NCBI GenBank assembly: GCA_003290165.1
Contig: QNQO01000836.1
Span: forward strand, 124,001-188,000
Direction of reading: 5' to 3'
Source of the DNA: Berberis thunbergii
Lineage: Eukaryota > Streptophyta > Magnoliopsida > Ranunculales > Berberidaceae
DNA length: 64,000 nt
The translations under genes were made by a program, and so were the position numbers. Positions within the stretch are counted from its first letter, which is position 1, and each line of letters opens with the position of its first letter. The notes under the pieces are model-generated. The model saw only the letters and a list, made by a program, of their open reading frames with translations, was not told the DNA's origin and made no database searches. Of this stretch, positions 11,445-21,889 are shown piece after piece.

Positions 11445-12277
11445 AAACTTATGAATTTCTGCAGTCATATTCTGATTATTCTCTGTTTACGTTTAAACGA
11501 CAAGGTGCTATTCTGGTTGTTCTTGTGTATGTTGATGATTTGATTATAGTAGGAGATGATTCGGGAATGTTGGCTCGATTTAAGAAATATCTCAATGCTT
11601 GTTTTCACATGAAAAATCTTGGTAAATTGAAGTACTTCTTGGGGATTGAAGTCGCACGTGGTGCCGAAGGGATATTTTTATCTCAACGCAAATATGCGTT
11701 GGACATAGTCGCAGAAATAGGAAAGTTGGGCGCCAAACCAGCCACTGTTTCACTGGAACAGAGTCATGGACTCGCTTTAGATAACAACCCTTTCATGGAC
11801 AACCCGGAGCAGTATCGTCGTCTTGTTGGACGATTGATTTACCTAAAAATTACACGTCCTGAGTTGTGTTATTAGGTTCATACATTGGCTCAATTCATGC
11901 AATCACCGCGGACCTGTCATTGGGAAGCAGCTTTACGGTTCATATATCGCTCTCTAGCAACGCTCACGTGTGAGCTTAAATGGTTGAAGGGTCTATTATC
12001 CTTGTTGGGAGTCTTTCATACATGGCCTATGCGTGTATATTGTGATAGTCAAGCTGCCATGCATATTGCAGCTAATCCGGTGTTTCATGAACGTACCAAT
12101 CACATAAAAGTGGATTGTCATCTCGTTCGGGATGCTATCCAAGATGGTCTCCTTTCTACTCACTATGTCCGAACTGGTGATCAATTGGCTGATATATTCA
12201 CAAAAGCTATCGAAAAGAAACAATTTGCGTCTTTTCTCGACAAGTTGGACATTCGAAATCTTCATGCACCAACTTGA
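11366..12277 (+). pseudogene. Copia reverse transcriptase end and RNase H
   Basis: This frame continues from the frameshift with [11 protein letters not shown], the polymerase active site VYVDDLIIVG, and YFLGIEVA. A stop at 11873-11875 interrupts the segment just before VHTLAQFMQSP. RNase H then reads RFIYRSLATLTCELKWLKGL, indicating an internal deletion between the start of the connection domain and the ELKWL block. It ends with DSQAAMHIAANPVFHERTNH, the VRDAIQDGLL block and the terminal QLADIFTKA motif. The stop at 12275-12277 lies just before the purine tract and 3' LTR. Confidence 0.9.
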
Positions 12278-12284
12278 GTGGGAG

Positions 12285-12478
12285 TGTTGGCGAGATGCGG
12301 TGCGGTATTTTCGGGCTAGGAAAATTGTAGTTAGGATCTTTCCTTTTGTTGGAGATTTTCTCTCCTTATACTTATTCTTTATTTTGGGTTAACTTCCTTG
12401 ATTGTAGCTTTGTATAGCTTTATATGTAACCGTGAGAGATCAATGAAAAACAAGATTTTTGGATGCCAAAAATCCTCA
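12285..12478 (+). repeat. 3' LTR of copia element
   Basis: Same length as the 5' LTR and bounded by the same ends, preceded by the purine-rich tract TTGAGTGGGAG. The following ATTTT (12479-12483) is the right copy of the target duplication. Confidence 0.95.
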
Positions 12479-12581
12479 ATTTTCAATCATTTTGCTACAA
12501 ATTAAACAAGAATAGATAGCATACACACTGATGATTTTGGGAGGCTGAAAACTGATTTTTCTTTCCTTCTGTATTGTTTAA

Positions 12582-13137
12582 GGTACTCAAGAGGAAGCTG
12601 CACACGCTTATGACATTGCCGCAATCGAATATCGAGGAATCAATGCAATGACCAAGTTTGATTTGAGCACATATATCAGGTGGCTTAGACCAGGGTCGAA
12701 TACAATAATTACTTCTCAGGAACCACAATTATTTGATCAGTCCCTTGTGGCCCCCAAATCAACATTTTTAATACAAACCCTACTATAGATTACTTCCGAT
12801 CTCCTCAAAAGCTCGAAGTTCTCCCAAAAGAGTTGCCTGCTAGCTCTATGATCAGTAAATCCTCTTCACCAACTGCAATTAGTCTCCTCCTCCAATCCTC
12901 AATGTTCAAGGAGCTAGTGGAGAAGAATTCTAGTGCAAGCGACAATGAAAGTGATGGAGACGACAAAAGACAACAATCTCCGAGTAGCATTGACTATAAG
13001 TATAGCAGAGTCTTGTACAACGGAGTTGCAGACATCCACTCATATGTTTCCTCTGACAAAATTTTTTGCTTACTTTTGATGTGGAAGAGGAAAGCAAAAG
13101 TCCTAGTTCATTTTATGACAACCTTCTTGGACTAGTG
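12582..13137 (+). pseudogene. 3' part of an AP2-domain transcription factor gene
   Basis: After an acceptor-like TTGTTTAAG, the sequence reads the second half of an AP2/ERF DNA-binding domain: [19 protein letters not shown], then a variant of the NAVTNFD block (NAMTKFD), then [11 protein letters not shown]. This pattern fits the WRI/At2g41710-like branch of AP2 proteins. A different frame from about 12755, after a run of C, carries [20 protein letters not shown] and AISLLLQSSMFKELVEKNS, a C-terminal motif of the same proteins, and ends at a stop at 13135-13137. The exon encoding the start of the AP2 domain is not visible in this window. The frame change suggests a pseudogene, unless a small intron lies at 12755-12785. 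Confidence 0.75.
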
Positions 13138-14500
13138 TCTTAATTGAATGTGTATTGCATCCACTATCATAAATAAGCAGTGTAGATACCAGTAATGGTT
13201 AATTGCCTCGAGTATAAATTGTATCATGTTTTGTACATAATGAAATTCAGTGTGTTTTAAAACAGTTGAGCAATTCGCCTGCGAGTTCATGCAAGTTCTA
13301 GGTCCTTCAAATCAGGCATATTAGTTGCAACTCGTTACAAACGAGTATGTATTATTGTTGAACTAATATGATTCTAATATAACAATCCTAGAAAACCATA
13401 TATCTGTCAATACTTTTCATTATTTTCATGTGACTGATTGATGCTAACAAACCTCAAATAATGTTCATACCAATCAAGTATTGAATTTAAAAGATCTCAA
13501 GACATAGAGAGAATATTAACTCTGCATTCAGCAGAGAACAAACAGTCATTGAAACTCTGCAATGGAAAATTCTACTGTTAAAATATATGTCTCGTAGATC
13601 AAAACACAATCAAAACTAGAAGTTTTAGCAAACAAACTTAAAATCAACTGTGAGCAAATTTCCCTGCTAAACGTAACTCATGCCAAACACATGCATCACA
13701 GATAATGTTGGTTCGTTCATGAAGTGGTGCATACAAGAACTGAACTTTAAAAGATTTTCACCAAAACGTGCATTCAGCTGAACAAAAAAATACATTGAAG
13801 CTCTACAATGGAAAATAGTAACCTCTCTATAATATATGAGCACTAAAGTTTGAGAGAGACGAAGATTGGTACAAAATTACACAGACTTAAAGAGTTTGGA
13901 ATAGGATACATAAAATCATGGCGATCTTGTCTTGGGCTATAGATGACCAGATTGTTCTCATCGATTTTAGATTTGGTAAGCAACACCAAACTATCATTTG
14001 TAAGCATGTCAATCACATGAAACCGTACAAAATCAACATGGGAACTGATGGTTGATTATTTTGTAGTTGATTCATTTATGTGATTAGAATGATCGGGTTG
14101 CTAATTCATCTTGTAAATAGAAAAAAATAAAAATAAAAAAAAAATTTGCCAGAGTATGCAGTATCCCATGGTCATGCATGCAATGCCCACGCCAATGCCA
14201 CATGCTAATACAATCTCTTTACTTTCTTCAGATTCTTCGGATAGGTTCTCTGTTTTATTTAAGGGGTTAGGTTCACTATGTCGTTCCCTTGTTTTTCTTT
14301 ATTTTAAAATAGACTAATCCAAATTTGCTATATAAGGAGATTTTATGATTTAGGCATAATTTTATTAACCATGGTTTAACCAAAGGTAAGGGCAAAAGGG
14401 TCTAAAATTTATTTTGACCGGTCAATGACACGGACTTAACGGTTTCCTCAAAAATGAGGGTTAAACTTAAATAGTTTTCAAAACGAGGGCCAAACTCTAA
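13138..14500. other. Intergenic region after the AP2 fragment
   Basis: No coding motif was recognised. The first 120 bp may be the 3' untranslated part of the AP2 gene (AATAAGCAG, TACATAATGAAATTC). Around 13500-13830 two phrases recur loosely (AACTCTGCATTCAGC..GAACAAACAGTCATTGAAACTCTGCAATGGAAAAT and a similar copy at 13770-13815), so a diverged direct repeat about 260 bp apart is present. The rest is AT-rich. Confidence 0.5.
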
Positions 14501-14712
14501 TACGTATAAGCCAATGAGTGTCAAACTCAAAAAAACACTAACGTTAATTGCAAAGAGAAAGAATAGGATCTATAGGAGGAAAAATAGCTACAACCCAGGT
14601 AAACTTATCGGAAATAGAAGAAGAATCAATGAAAAATCCCGAGAAACCACCACTGACTTCCTCAAAAGAAACCACCATTTGAATAAAAATCCCAACTAGT
14701 AGGCATACAATT

Positions 14713-15084
14713 TTGAACATGCATAAGCAGGCTCCTTGTTTTCCTATAAATGATCTATCTGTGGAGATAATCTCAGATATTCTACTTAGACTCCCGGCCG
14801 AGTCCCTCCCCATATTCAAGCTAGTATGTATAGTCTGGTATAGTTTAATCTCTCATCCCAACTTTGTCAATGCCCATCTTTCTTATCAGAAGAAAAATCT
14901 TCAACTATCCATCCTGATCCCACAAATCAACCCCATATACGATACCTTATCGAACAAAGTGAGGAGAATGATGACTTATGTTTGACGGAATTTGAATGCG
15001 ACACTGCACCATTCCAAGATCAAGATGATGACAATCTGTCATTCGAATCTTCATGTGATGGTTTACTCCTCTTTCAAAACCTAC
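14713..15084 (+). pseudogene. F-box protein fragment
   Basis: The frame starts MNMHKQAPCFPIND and continues with LSVEIISDILLRLPAESL, FKLVCIVWYSLISHP and FVNAHLS. This is a clear F-box of the CPR1/FBA type, which recruits proteins to the SCF ubiquitin ligase through SKP1. About 25 codons later a one-base frameshift (near 14970-14984) gives a stop. The neighbouring frame goes on with LTEFECDTAPFQ and SCDGLLLFQNL, the usual start of the associated repeat region. The fragment is then cut at 15081-15085 by the CACTA-like element that follows, so only about the first 120 residues remain. Confidence 0.8.
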
Positions 15085-17887
15085 CACTACACCACAAATG
15101 CTTATTCATTTGATGAATTGAAATGTGAAAAAAGGCATATTAATCTACCCATCTAGGAATCTACTTGCTTCTAAATCATTGTAGGCATATTCATGAATTG
15201 AGAAGTGAAAGAACGCATAAAATGGTAAAAGTGCATTATCTATTTTCAATGCAATAGAAAAGCAAATTGACGAGTCTTTGATCTTAATTAGAAAATATTC
15301 ATGTTCCCTTCAGAAAGAAATAAGAATGCTACACCTTGCTTTGGTCCCCCAGTTGTGTTCCAAAAACATGGAATTAGTTCGTTACTGTCAATGTTCTTTG
15401 TGGATAGCCATTAAGATAAAATAGCTAAAAACTGCATTACCATCGCAAACAATTTAGAAGTATGCCATCAAAAGTTAATTACAAAGGCAACATAAACTCA
15501 TATTATGGAATGACCGAAAACTCATAATTTGTTCGTTTTTCAATTAACCACTCATGAAATTGAAAAATCCAGATGATACATATCACTTAGGGTTCATACA
15601 AACACAAAAGAATGAACTAGATTAATTTACCAACAATGGCAAACCCAGAATCAATAACTCACCAAAACTGGCAAAACAATTATCAATACGCAATACCCAC
15701 ATACATAACTCCATAGAATCAATGAAAATTAAAAGGAAAGGACCAATCCAATACCTTGACAATTTAAGCGCATCAGACATATTGAAAACGCAAACCTTTG
15801 GAGAGATTAGATCGACCAAGTAAACTTGCCTCGAGAGACAAGAGCTGCAAAGTGCAGAGAGAGGATAAGTGAAATAAAACAGGGCATAGAGAGATGAAAA
15901 CCACACACAAGAATATCCTCTGCTTTCCTCAAATGCAAAGCAAGGAATCAAGTGTCACAATCGATATCTTTTCAACCTCTTATAGGATTTCAATGATTTC
16001 AAAGCCATGCATTAACAAAAACAATACATGCAAAATTGGTTAGCAACAACATTGAAAATCGGATCTCAATCTATCATTTTTATCAAATGTTCCATCAAAG
16101 CAAATCTCCTCTGAAATGACATTCAATTCGGCTAAAGATCTCATTTTTCCATACTCAAACTACACAAAATCGAAACACATGAAATGATAGAAGAAAAAAA
16201 TCAATAAAAGAAATTCTGATTTCCAATAGATACACGAAATCAATACGATCTAACATAAATCGATCACTAGAACAGAGGAGATTACTCGATTATCAATACG
16301 ATCTACCATAAGTAGGTTTTTTAAGTTGGGTGTTTATCTTATCTACTTTTAATCAGCAACATAGGAGTTGAATGGATCAGAGACGCGCTTACTATTAAAT
16401 GCTTCACAGAAAAATTCTGAGGCAGTGTTTGTTCTGACTTCTGAGTAATGATCGAAAGCGAACTTAATTTTAAACATGGGGCATATGAAAGCGGACTATG
16501 TAAAATGTCTTTTTTTACTAGTCAGAACTAAATTTGGTCAATTCATCATCACATTTCGACAAGTACCCCATATCATCAAGTGATTAAGGTAGGGAAAAAA
16601 ATAGTAACAATAAATTGAACATGTCAACCAATTGGTTATTTGAGATTATTCAGATAAAAGATGAACTTACAATCTGAAGAAAAAAAAATACAAAGTTCAA
16701 TACAAGCCCAATTAAAAACCCAATCTCTCTACTTCTGGTAATATCACAAAGCACCCCTTACAATCTGAAGAAGAAAAAAAAACACACAAAAATTTAGATT
16801 TGGACTGAACATCTGCGAGTTTTACTGTCACTCCTTAAGGTTACAGAACTCCATCATGACTACTCCTCCATCAACTCCAATAAAAGGTAGAAACTCATCA
16901 TCAAAGCAAAAATCCCTAAAAACAAAATCAGAAAAACCTAAAACACAAAAAATACTATTCATCTAAACAAAAAAGAGAAGGGACCAAAACAATCACATAT
17001 CAGAACAAAGAAAACTAGATGGGAACCAAACAACCACCAATCTCACAGATTCAACAAAAACAAATGACATCAAACACAAACAACCACCAATCTCATACTA
17101 AAAACCATTAGAATATAAGATGAAATAAACATTCATACCTAAAAATTGCCTCTAGATGACTCGAAAACCACTGGAAAGAAACTTGGTATTTCTTCGTCAA
17201 TGGAGATACGCAAAAATCTGGTATTTTTTCGCTGATGAAGAGAAACCAAACTCTATTTGCTCCCTTTCTGTCTCTGAATACACATACACTTTTTCAGTAT
17301 TTTAAGAGACCCAAAAATCAACATCTCAATAAATTATTCAACAAACTCAAAAATGAAATGCAATGACAAAATCCAACTTACAGAGAGCTTCAATCTGGGA
17401 TGGAAGTATACAGAGATTATTTAATCCGAAACCCTAATTTGTGCAAGATGAAGAAGACGAAAGAGTTAAGAAGAAGTAGTGAGTAGCAAGGGCAGACTGA
17501 AGTGGAAGCGAAGCGTCGAAGTGACAGAGAGCGATAGAGATCGGGCAATGCAACAGAGAGCGAGAGAGATCAGATGTGGTGAGAGGAGAGGTGATGGAAA
17601 GAAAAGAGCGAGATAGATCAGATGAGGCGAGGTAACGGTGAGAGGAGAGGCAAAGTGACGGCGAGAAGAGAGGAGGAAATGAAAGGGAAAGCTACGTTTG
17701 TGAGGGAGAGTTGTGTTTGAGGGAGGAGATGAGAGCGTGGGTCAATAACACAGTCTAATTTTTGCTCTCCCACTCACTTTTTTCACAGCGTTTTAAATCA
17801 GTAACGGAATTAAACTTGGGTTTTTGACAACATAAGTCTAAAAAATGTTATATGCATGTGCTATTAATAAGCCCTTGTCGTGTAGTG
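15085..17887. mobile_element. CACTA-like non-autonomous element
   Basis: The left end reads CACTACACCACAAATGCTTATT in part and the right end, reverse-complemented, reads CACTACACGACAAGGGCTTATT in part. The 22-bp ends match except at four positions. CTA occurs at 15081-15083 and at 17888-17890, but on the left it is separated from the CACTA start by one base, so the 3-bp duplication is imperfect. The left flank is the F-box fragment and the right flank is Athila integrase, so no rejoined target could be verified. Inside there is no transposase. The 2.8 kb holds AT-rich sequence and a purine-rich tract at 17380-17720. Confidence 0.65.
17380..17760. other. Purine-rich GA tract inside the CACTA-like element
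   Basis: The plus strand is very rich in GAGAGAG and GATGGAAAG words, so the minus strand is a CT-rich leader like those at plant transcription starts. Together with CCTAATTT..CAAGATGAAG motifs just upstream, it could be the untranslated leader of a minus-strand transcript carried by the element. No coding start follows that could be identified. Confidence 0.35.
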
Positions 17888-17894
17888 CTATGAC

Positions 17895-18640
17895 ACAAAG
17901 AAGAATAAGAAATTGTAGTTGAATGAGAGTGAATAGATTCAGAATGAAGCATATGAGAGTAAAACCATTTAGAAAAAGAAAATCAAAGTTTTTCATGATC
18001 AAATGATCTGTGCAAACACTTTTGTTATTGGACAGAAAATCTTGCTTTTCAAATCATGTCTTAGACCTAATAAATTATGTTATAGATGGGTTGGCCCTTT
18101 CTTTGTTATTTATATTTTTCCCCATGGTGCTATACAGGTTAAAAGTTTTAGAGCTGGTAAGGAGTTCAAGGTGAATGGGCATCTACTTAAGCTATATTAT
18201 GAATCCTTTTTGAAACATGACGTGGATGACATATCACTCCATATTTTCACTTACTCTGAGGATTAATTGGAGATACCGTCAAGCTGCACGACATTAAAAC
18301 AAGTGCTTCTTTGGAGGCAACCCAATCATGTTTGCTTTCTCTATCCATTATTTCTTTTTTGTTTGTTTCTTGTTTGTTTTCCTCTTTTAAATCTTTCATT
18401 GCATATGCTTTACTCTTTAAACATTGAGGACAATGTTAGGTTTAAGTGTGGGGATAAACAACATTTTTTTGTTGATTTTGATGTAAGTTTAAAAAAAGTG
18501 TCGATTTTTATTTTTTATTGGTTTTTTTGTTGGTTAAAAAAGGATTTCGTAGCTATTTTGAGTGTTACGATTATTTCCAACACAATGATGAGATTTGGTT
18601 TTTAATCGCATGACTTTAACTTAATTTATAAGCATAATTC
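17895..18640 (+). pseudogene. Athila-like (Ty3/gypsy) integrase C-terminus and downstream region
   Basis: The plus strand reads LNESE, a stop, QNEAYES, then a short gap and KVFHDQMI, followed by VIGQKILLFKS, WVGPFFVIYIFPHGAIQV and FKVNGHLLKLYYE. This is the chromodomain-less integrase tail of Athila and related Ty3/gypsy elements. After the stop at 18264-18266 comes ACATTAAAACAAGTGCTT with a GGAGGCAACCCAA block, then a TGAGGACAATGTTAGG motif. Both are habitual in the region downstream of pol in these elements. The 5' part is missing, cut off by the CACTA-like element on the left. Tat-A inserted on the right at 18682. Confidence 0.8.
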
Positions 18641-18681
18641 GAGTTTGACATTATTTTTTATTAATGCTTATTAATGTTTAT

Positions 18682-19265
18682 TGATGTGTCCAAATGTTTC
18701 TTTGTTGATCTTGCTAATCTCAAGCCTAAAATGAACAACGATTATCCGGGGACCACCATTGTGGTGGCCGACACTCGAATGCTTAAATCTGGCAACGGTT
18801 GCAAGGAAGAGTGAAGATTAGATGTAAATTGCAAAGTGTATCCATACCTTTTTTTCTTCCCTTTTCTCACCTTAAGTAGTAAGTGCTCCCTCGACAACTA
18901 TCCTGCCACCGAGGGCATGATGGAGGGAAGAGATCTCGCCCAGAATTTTACCTGTGTATGACAAAGTTTTTTTGACACTTGGCTTTATTTAGGACCCAAT
19001 GCTTGATTGCGCTAAAAGATGATTTGTGCAAGTAGATCTCTAGCCTATGCCAGCTCTGAGTTTTGTGTTCAGGCCTTATTGTCATCGGCCAAGCCCCATG
19101 ACCCGTGCCTTTTGGGTTGGCGTAACTTGGGCTTGGGCACCTGACTTACAGGCTGAACAACCGTTTATGAATGGGTCCGCTTGTGACCGTGTTGAAACCT
19201 TTATCTTGTTAGGGTATGCCCATGCCACGTTTACAGCAGTGATCGGGTGACTATTCAATGTCTCA
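18682..19265 (-). repeat. LTR of Tat-A (3' LTR of a minus-strand gypsy element)
   Basis: It starts TGATGTGTCCAAA, like the LTR at 54225 (TGATGCGTCCAAA). It shares the block GGACCACCATTGTGGTGGCC with the LTRs at 51382, 54947 and 60206. It ends near ATGTCTCA, followed by a pyrimidine tract (TTATTCCCCCA) that is the polypurine tract on the minus strand. The complementary partner LTR would lie beyond the right edge of the window. Total length is about 584 bp, close to the 674-684 bp of the better-preserved copies. Confidence 0.75.
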
Positions 19266-19973
19266 TAAGTTATTCCCCCAGTTAATGGAGCTGCTTGCAG
19301 TTTCGTTAATTTGATGAATGGGGACTGGCGCAAATGTACCTGAAACCATCACCCCCTCATTCCATGCATAACATTTAATGTTGACGCGACTGTTGTGTGA
19401 CTTCTTTCTGTGAACATGGCGCTTATATATAGGCTAGTTCTTATAGGGTCAGGTATTACCATGTGCTTTACAGAACCAATTCCTCAAATGCTCCCTTTTC
19501 AGGAGTGTCCTTTTTTGGCCTCAGCGCCCCCATTGGCGGAGTATCCAAATATTCTGACATTTGCAGCAATGAGTCTCAAAAAGACATGCTATTGGAATAA
19601 GCCACCAGTTTGAGTGCTCTTCTACGTTTTCCATGAGACCTCCGAATTTGTTATACATCGTGAAAAAGAAGTATGGACTTCCCCTTGCTGGTGTGAAATA
19701 ACACTAGCAACCAACTTTGGGTTGTTGTTCCCTTTGCTTCTTCTTTGGCTTCACAGGTGACGCCTATTCGAAAGGCAGATTTGGCAGAACAAAGTTCCAA
19801 CATTTTTTCTGGCAGATCTTCACTCGCACCTTGCTTTCCACCGAGCTCAGATTCTTGTAGTGTGTAAACCTTTGAATTGATAAGTTGGTCAAACTTTGTA
19901 ATAAATTTTTTATAACCAATAAAGTCAAATTTTAAAAAAAAAATTTCTTCTGAATTCGCCTTTTTAAAGGTAT
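19266..19973 (+). pseudogene. Remnant of the opposite-strand ORF region of Tat-A
   Basis: By position this should hold the plus-strand extra reading frame seen at 55874-58099 and 61152-63228. A TATATATAGG box lies at about 19427-19436 and a serine-rich end with a stop (PPSSDSCSV) is read near 19840-19866. Between them only short frames remain and none of the PF04195-like motifs could be recognised. Deletion of most of this ORF is likely, and the identification is positional. Confidence 0.35.
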
Positions 19974-20282
19974 CATTACACCAAATTGGCATATTTGTAA
20001 CAACTTAAAAAACTGTAACACTTTTGAGCTATTATAATCCACCCAACATTTTCAAGTCAAAACTAAATTTAGTCAACAAAATGAAAAATAGCTACACAAA
20101 AAAAGTGATACAATAAATTCAATCACCATGAATAACATCACTTTTAAGCCCATACTATTTGTGGTGATACAATTATTAAATCATTTTGTTTGTGAAAATG
20201 TGTAAAATTGCTTTGTGGATTGTTATAGCTCAAAAGCGTTACTATTTTTGGATTGTTACAAAAATGCCAATTTGGTGTAATG
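19974..20282. mobile_element. CACTA-like MITE with long inverted repeats
   Basis: The left end CATTACACCAAATTGGCAT is the exact reverse complement of the right end ATGCCAATTTGGTGTAATG. Similarity continues for about 65 bp inward on each side (through GTAACAAC and TTTTGAGCTAT blocks). The triplet TAT lies immediately outside both ends (19971-19973 and 20283-20285), a 3-bp target duplication as made by CACTA transposases. The terminal sequence CA-TACACCAAA also resembles the CACTACACCAAAA ends of the big element nearby. At 309 bp it has no coding capacity. Confidence 0.85.
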
Positions 20283-20699
20283 TATGCTCTACGTGAATGT
20301 GAGTTATGTTGGCCTTGTGCGGAAAAATCTTAGATTGAGAATGTCATGACTATCTAAGTAGACATGATCTTGTGGTCCAAGACAGTCCAACTCTTATCGA
20401 GGACTTGGCTGGCCCGGTCTTGAAGAGGATGCGCGTAGTTCTGATCTCGTTTGCATAGTTCCCTTAACGAAATAACTTGACGCGTCAATAATGATGAAAT
20501 CACGAAGAGTGATATTTGTGTGAGTGGGTTGTGTTTTACAGGTTTGTCGTTTCCTGAGTAGGTGTCGACCTATTGAAGTACTCCCACTTAATTTTATGTA
20601 GAACTGAAGTGACAGAAATCTCTTCGATCACTTAGAACTATTTTTGTACCACAATTTCACTAATTCTTTAGTTGAGTTTTGGTGGTAGGGGCGTTTCCC
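20283..20699. other. Spacer in Tat-A between MITE and tandem repeats
   Basis: No coding motif recognised. This is internal non-coding sequence of the minus-strand Tat-A element, between its opposite-strand ORF region and its tandem repeat block. Confidence 0.4.
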
Positions 20700-21770
20700 C
20701 GGTCTGTATAGACTGGAACAATTGGGTGCGGTGAGTAGTCCATGGACTGGACCCACCCACTTGCAGTAAACTGTTCGTGGACTGGGTTCGGTGCGCATGT
20801 GGGCTACACATGGTTTAGAAAGCAGACTAGGTCATATTTGGAGTGGCGAGTCATTCATGGATTGGACATGCCCACTTGTTGTGAGCTGTCTGTGGATTAG
20901 GTTTGGTCTGCATGTGTGCTGCCTTGGTTCCTAAGGTGGATTAGGTCAATTATGCATCATGTGTCGACATCTTGAATAGGACTAGGCTTGGCCAATGTGC
21001 GCCATTCTCGTCACCGTAGTTGGACCAAGTAATCTTAGGAGCGGTGAGACGTTGTGGACTGGACTTGCCCGTTTGTGATGAGTTGACTGTAGATTGGTTC
21101 GGACCACATGTGTGCCATCGTGGTATTGTGGTGGGACTAGGCTATCTAGGAGTTGTGAGTTGGCCATGGACTGGACTCGCCCACTTGCAGATAACTGTTT
21201 GTGGATAGGTTCGTTCCGCATGTGTGCTGTCTTGGTTCCTGAGGCGAACTGGGTCACTTATGCGGCAAGATGTCTACATCCTGTATAGAACTAAGCTTGG
21301 CCAATTTGTGCCATTATGGTCCATATAGTTGAAGCAGGTTATCATAGGTGCGGTGAGTCATTCATGGACTTGACTTTCCCGCTTGCGATGAACTGTCCCT
21401 AGACTAGGTTTGGTTAGCATGTGTGCCATTGTGGTCCCGTGGTCGGACTAGGCTATATCTGGGAGCAGTGAGTCATCCGTGGACTAGACACACCCACTTG
21501 CGGCAAACAGTCTGTGGACTGGGTCTGGTCCCTATGTGTGCTGCATTTGTTCTCGAGGCAGACTAAGTCACTTATGCGGCAAGTTATTGAATCCTGAAAA
21601 GGACTAGGCTCGGCCAATGTGCATCATTATGGTCCTTGTAGTTGGGCGAAGTTATCTTAAGAGTGGAGAGTTGTCTGTGGACTAGATTTGCCCGCTTGCG
21701 TTGAACTGTCCGTGGAGTGGGTTCGGTCCACATTTGTGACATCTTGGTCCTATGGTTGGACTAGGAATGT
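20700..21770. repeat. Higher-order tandem repeat, about 312-bp period
   Basis: The phrase GTGAGT-(G)TCCATGGACTGGA and variants begins at 20731, 20846, 21044, 21155, 21353, 21469 and 21666. Spacings alternate: 115, 198, 111, 198, 116, 197. The array is therefore a two-part unit repeated with a period of 313, 309 and 313 bp, slightly more than three copies. Each sub-unit contains GACTGGA-CGCCCACTTG and GGTT(C/T)GGTC-GCATGTGTG words. It lies downstream of the Tat-A integrase, where Tat-lineage elements often carry tandem repeats. Units are diverged, so the array is old. Confidence 0.9.
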
Positions 21771-21889
21771 TCTTGTGCATGGGGTTATATGAAAAATGTT
21801 TCTTTAAAGAGGGTACCTTTGTTGACAATACTTCTTTGAGTGTTCTACATTTTATGGTCTTTTCAGACACTCTTCACTCAGGTTTTCTA

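Larger units (their letters stand above)
8893..12478 (+). mobile_element. Ty1/copia retrotransposon with intact LTR pair, defective genes
   Basis: Two 194-bp LTRs (8893-9086 and 12285-12478) begin TGTTGGCGAGATGCGG and end in TCA. The 5-bp repeat ATTTT flanks both sides (8888-8892, 12479-12483). Hand alignment of the LTRs finds about 10 substitutions in 194 positions, so the insertion is not very recent. A primer binding site (TGGTATCAGAGC, complementary to initiator Met tRNA) follows the 5' LTR, and a purine tract (GAGTGGGAG) precedes the 3' LTR. Integrase precedes reverse transcriptase, which defines copia. Short LTRs suggest an Ale-like lineage, but this is not proven. Most of gag is missing, so the element cannot move on its own. 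Confidence 0.95.

Noticed and set aside
15622..15951. 109-codon minus-strand frame
   Set aside because: Hydrophobic but without a recognisable domain; composition is that of AT-rich non-coding DNA in a non-autonomous element.
19082..19333. Frames on both strands across the Tat-A LTR border
   Set aside because: They cross the LTR end and polypurine tract, so they cannot be genuine genes.
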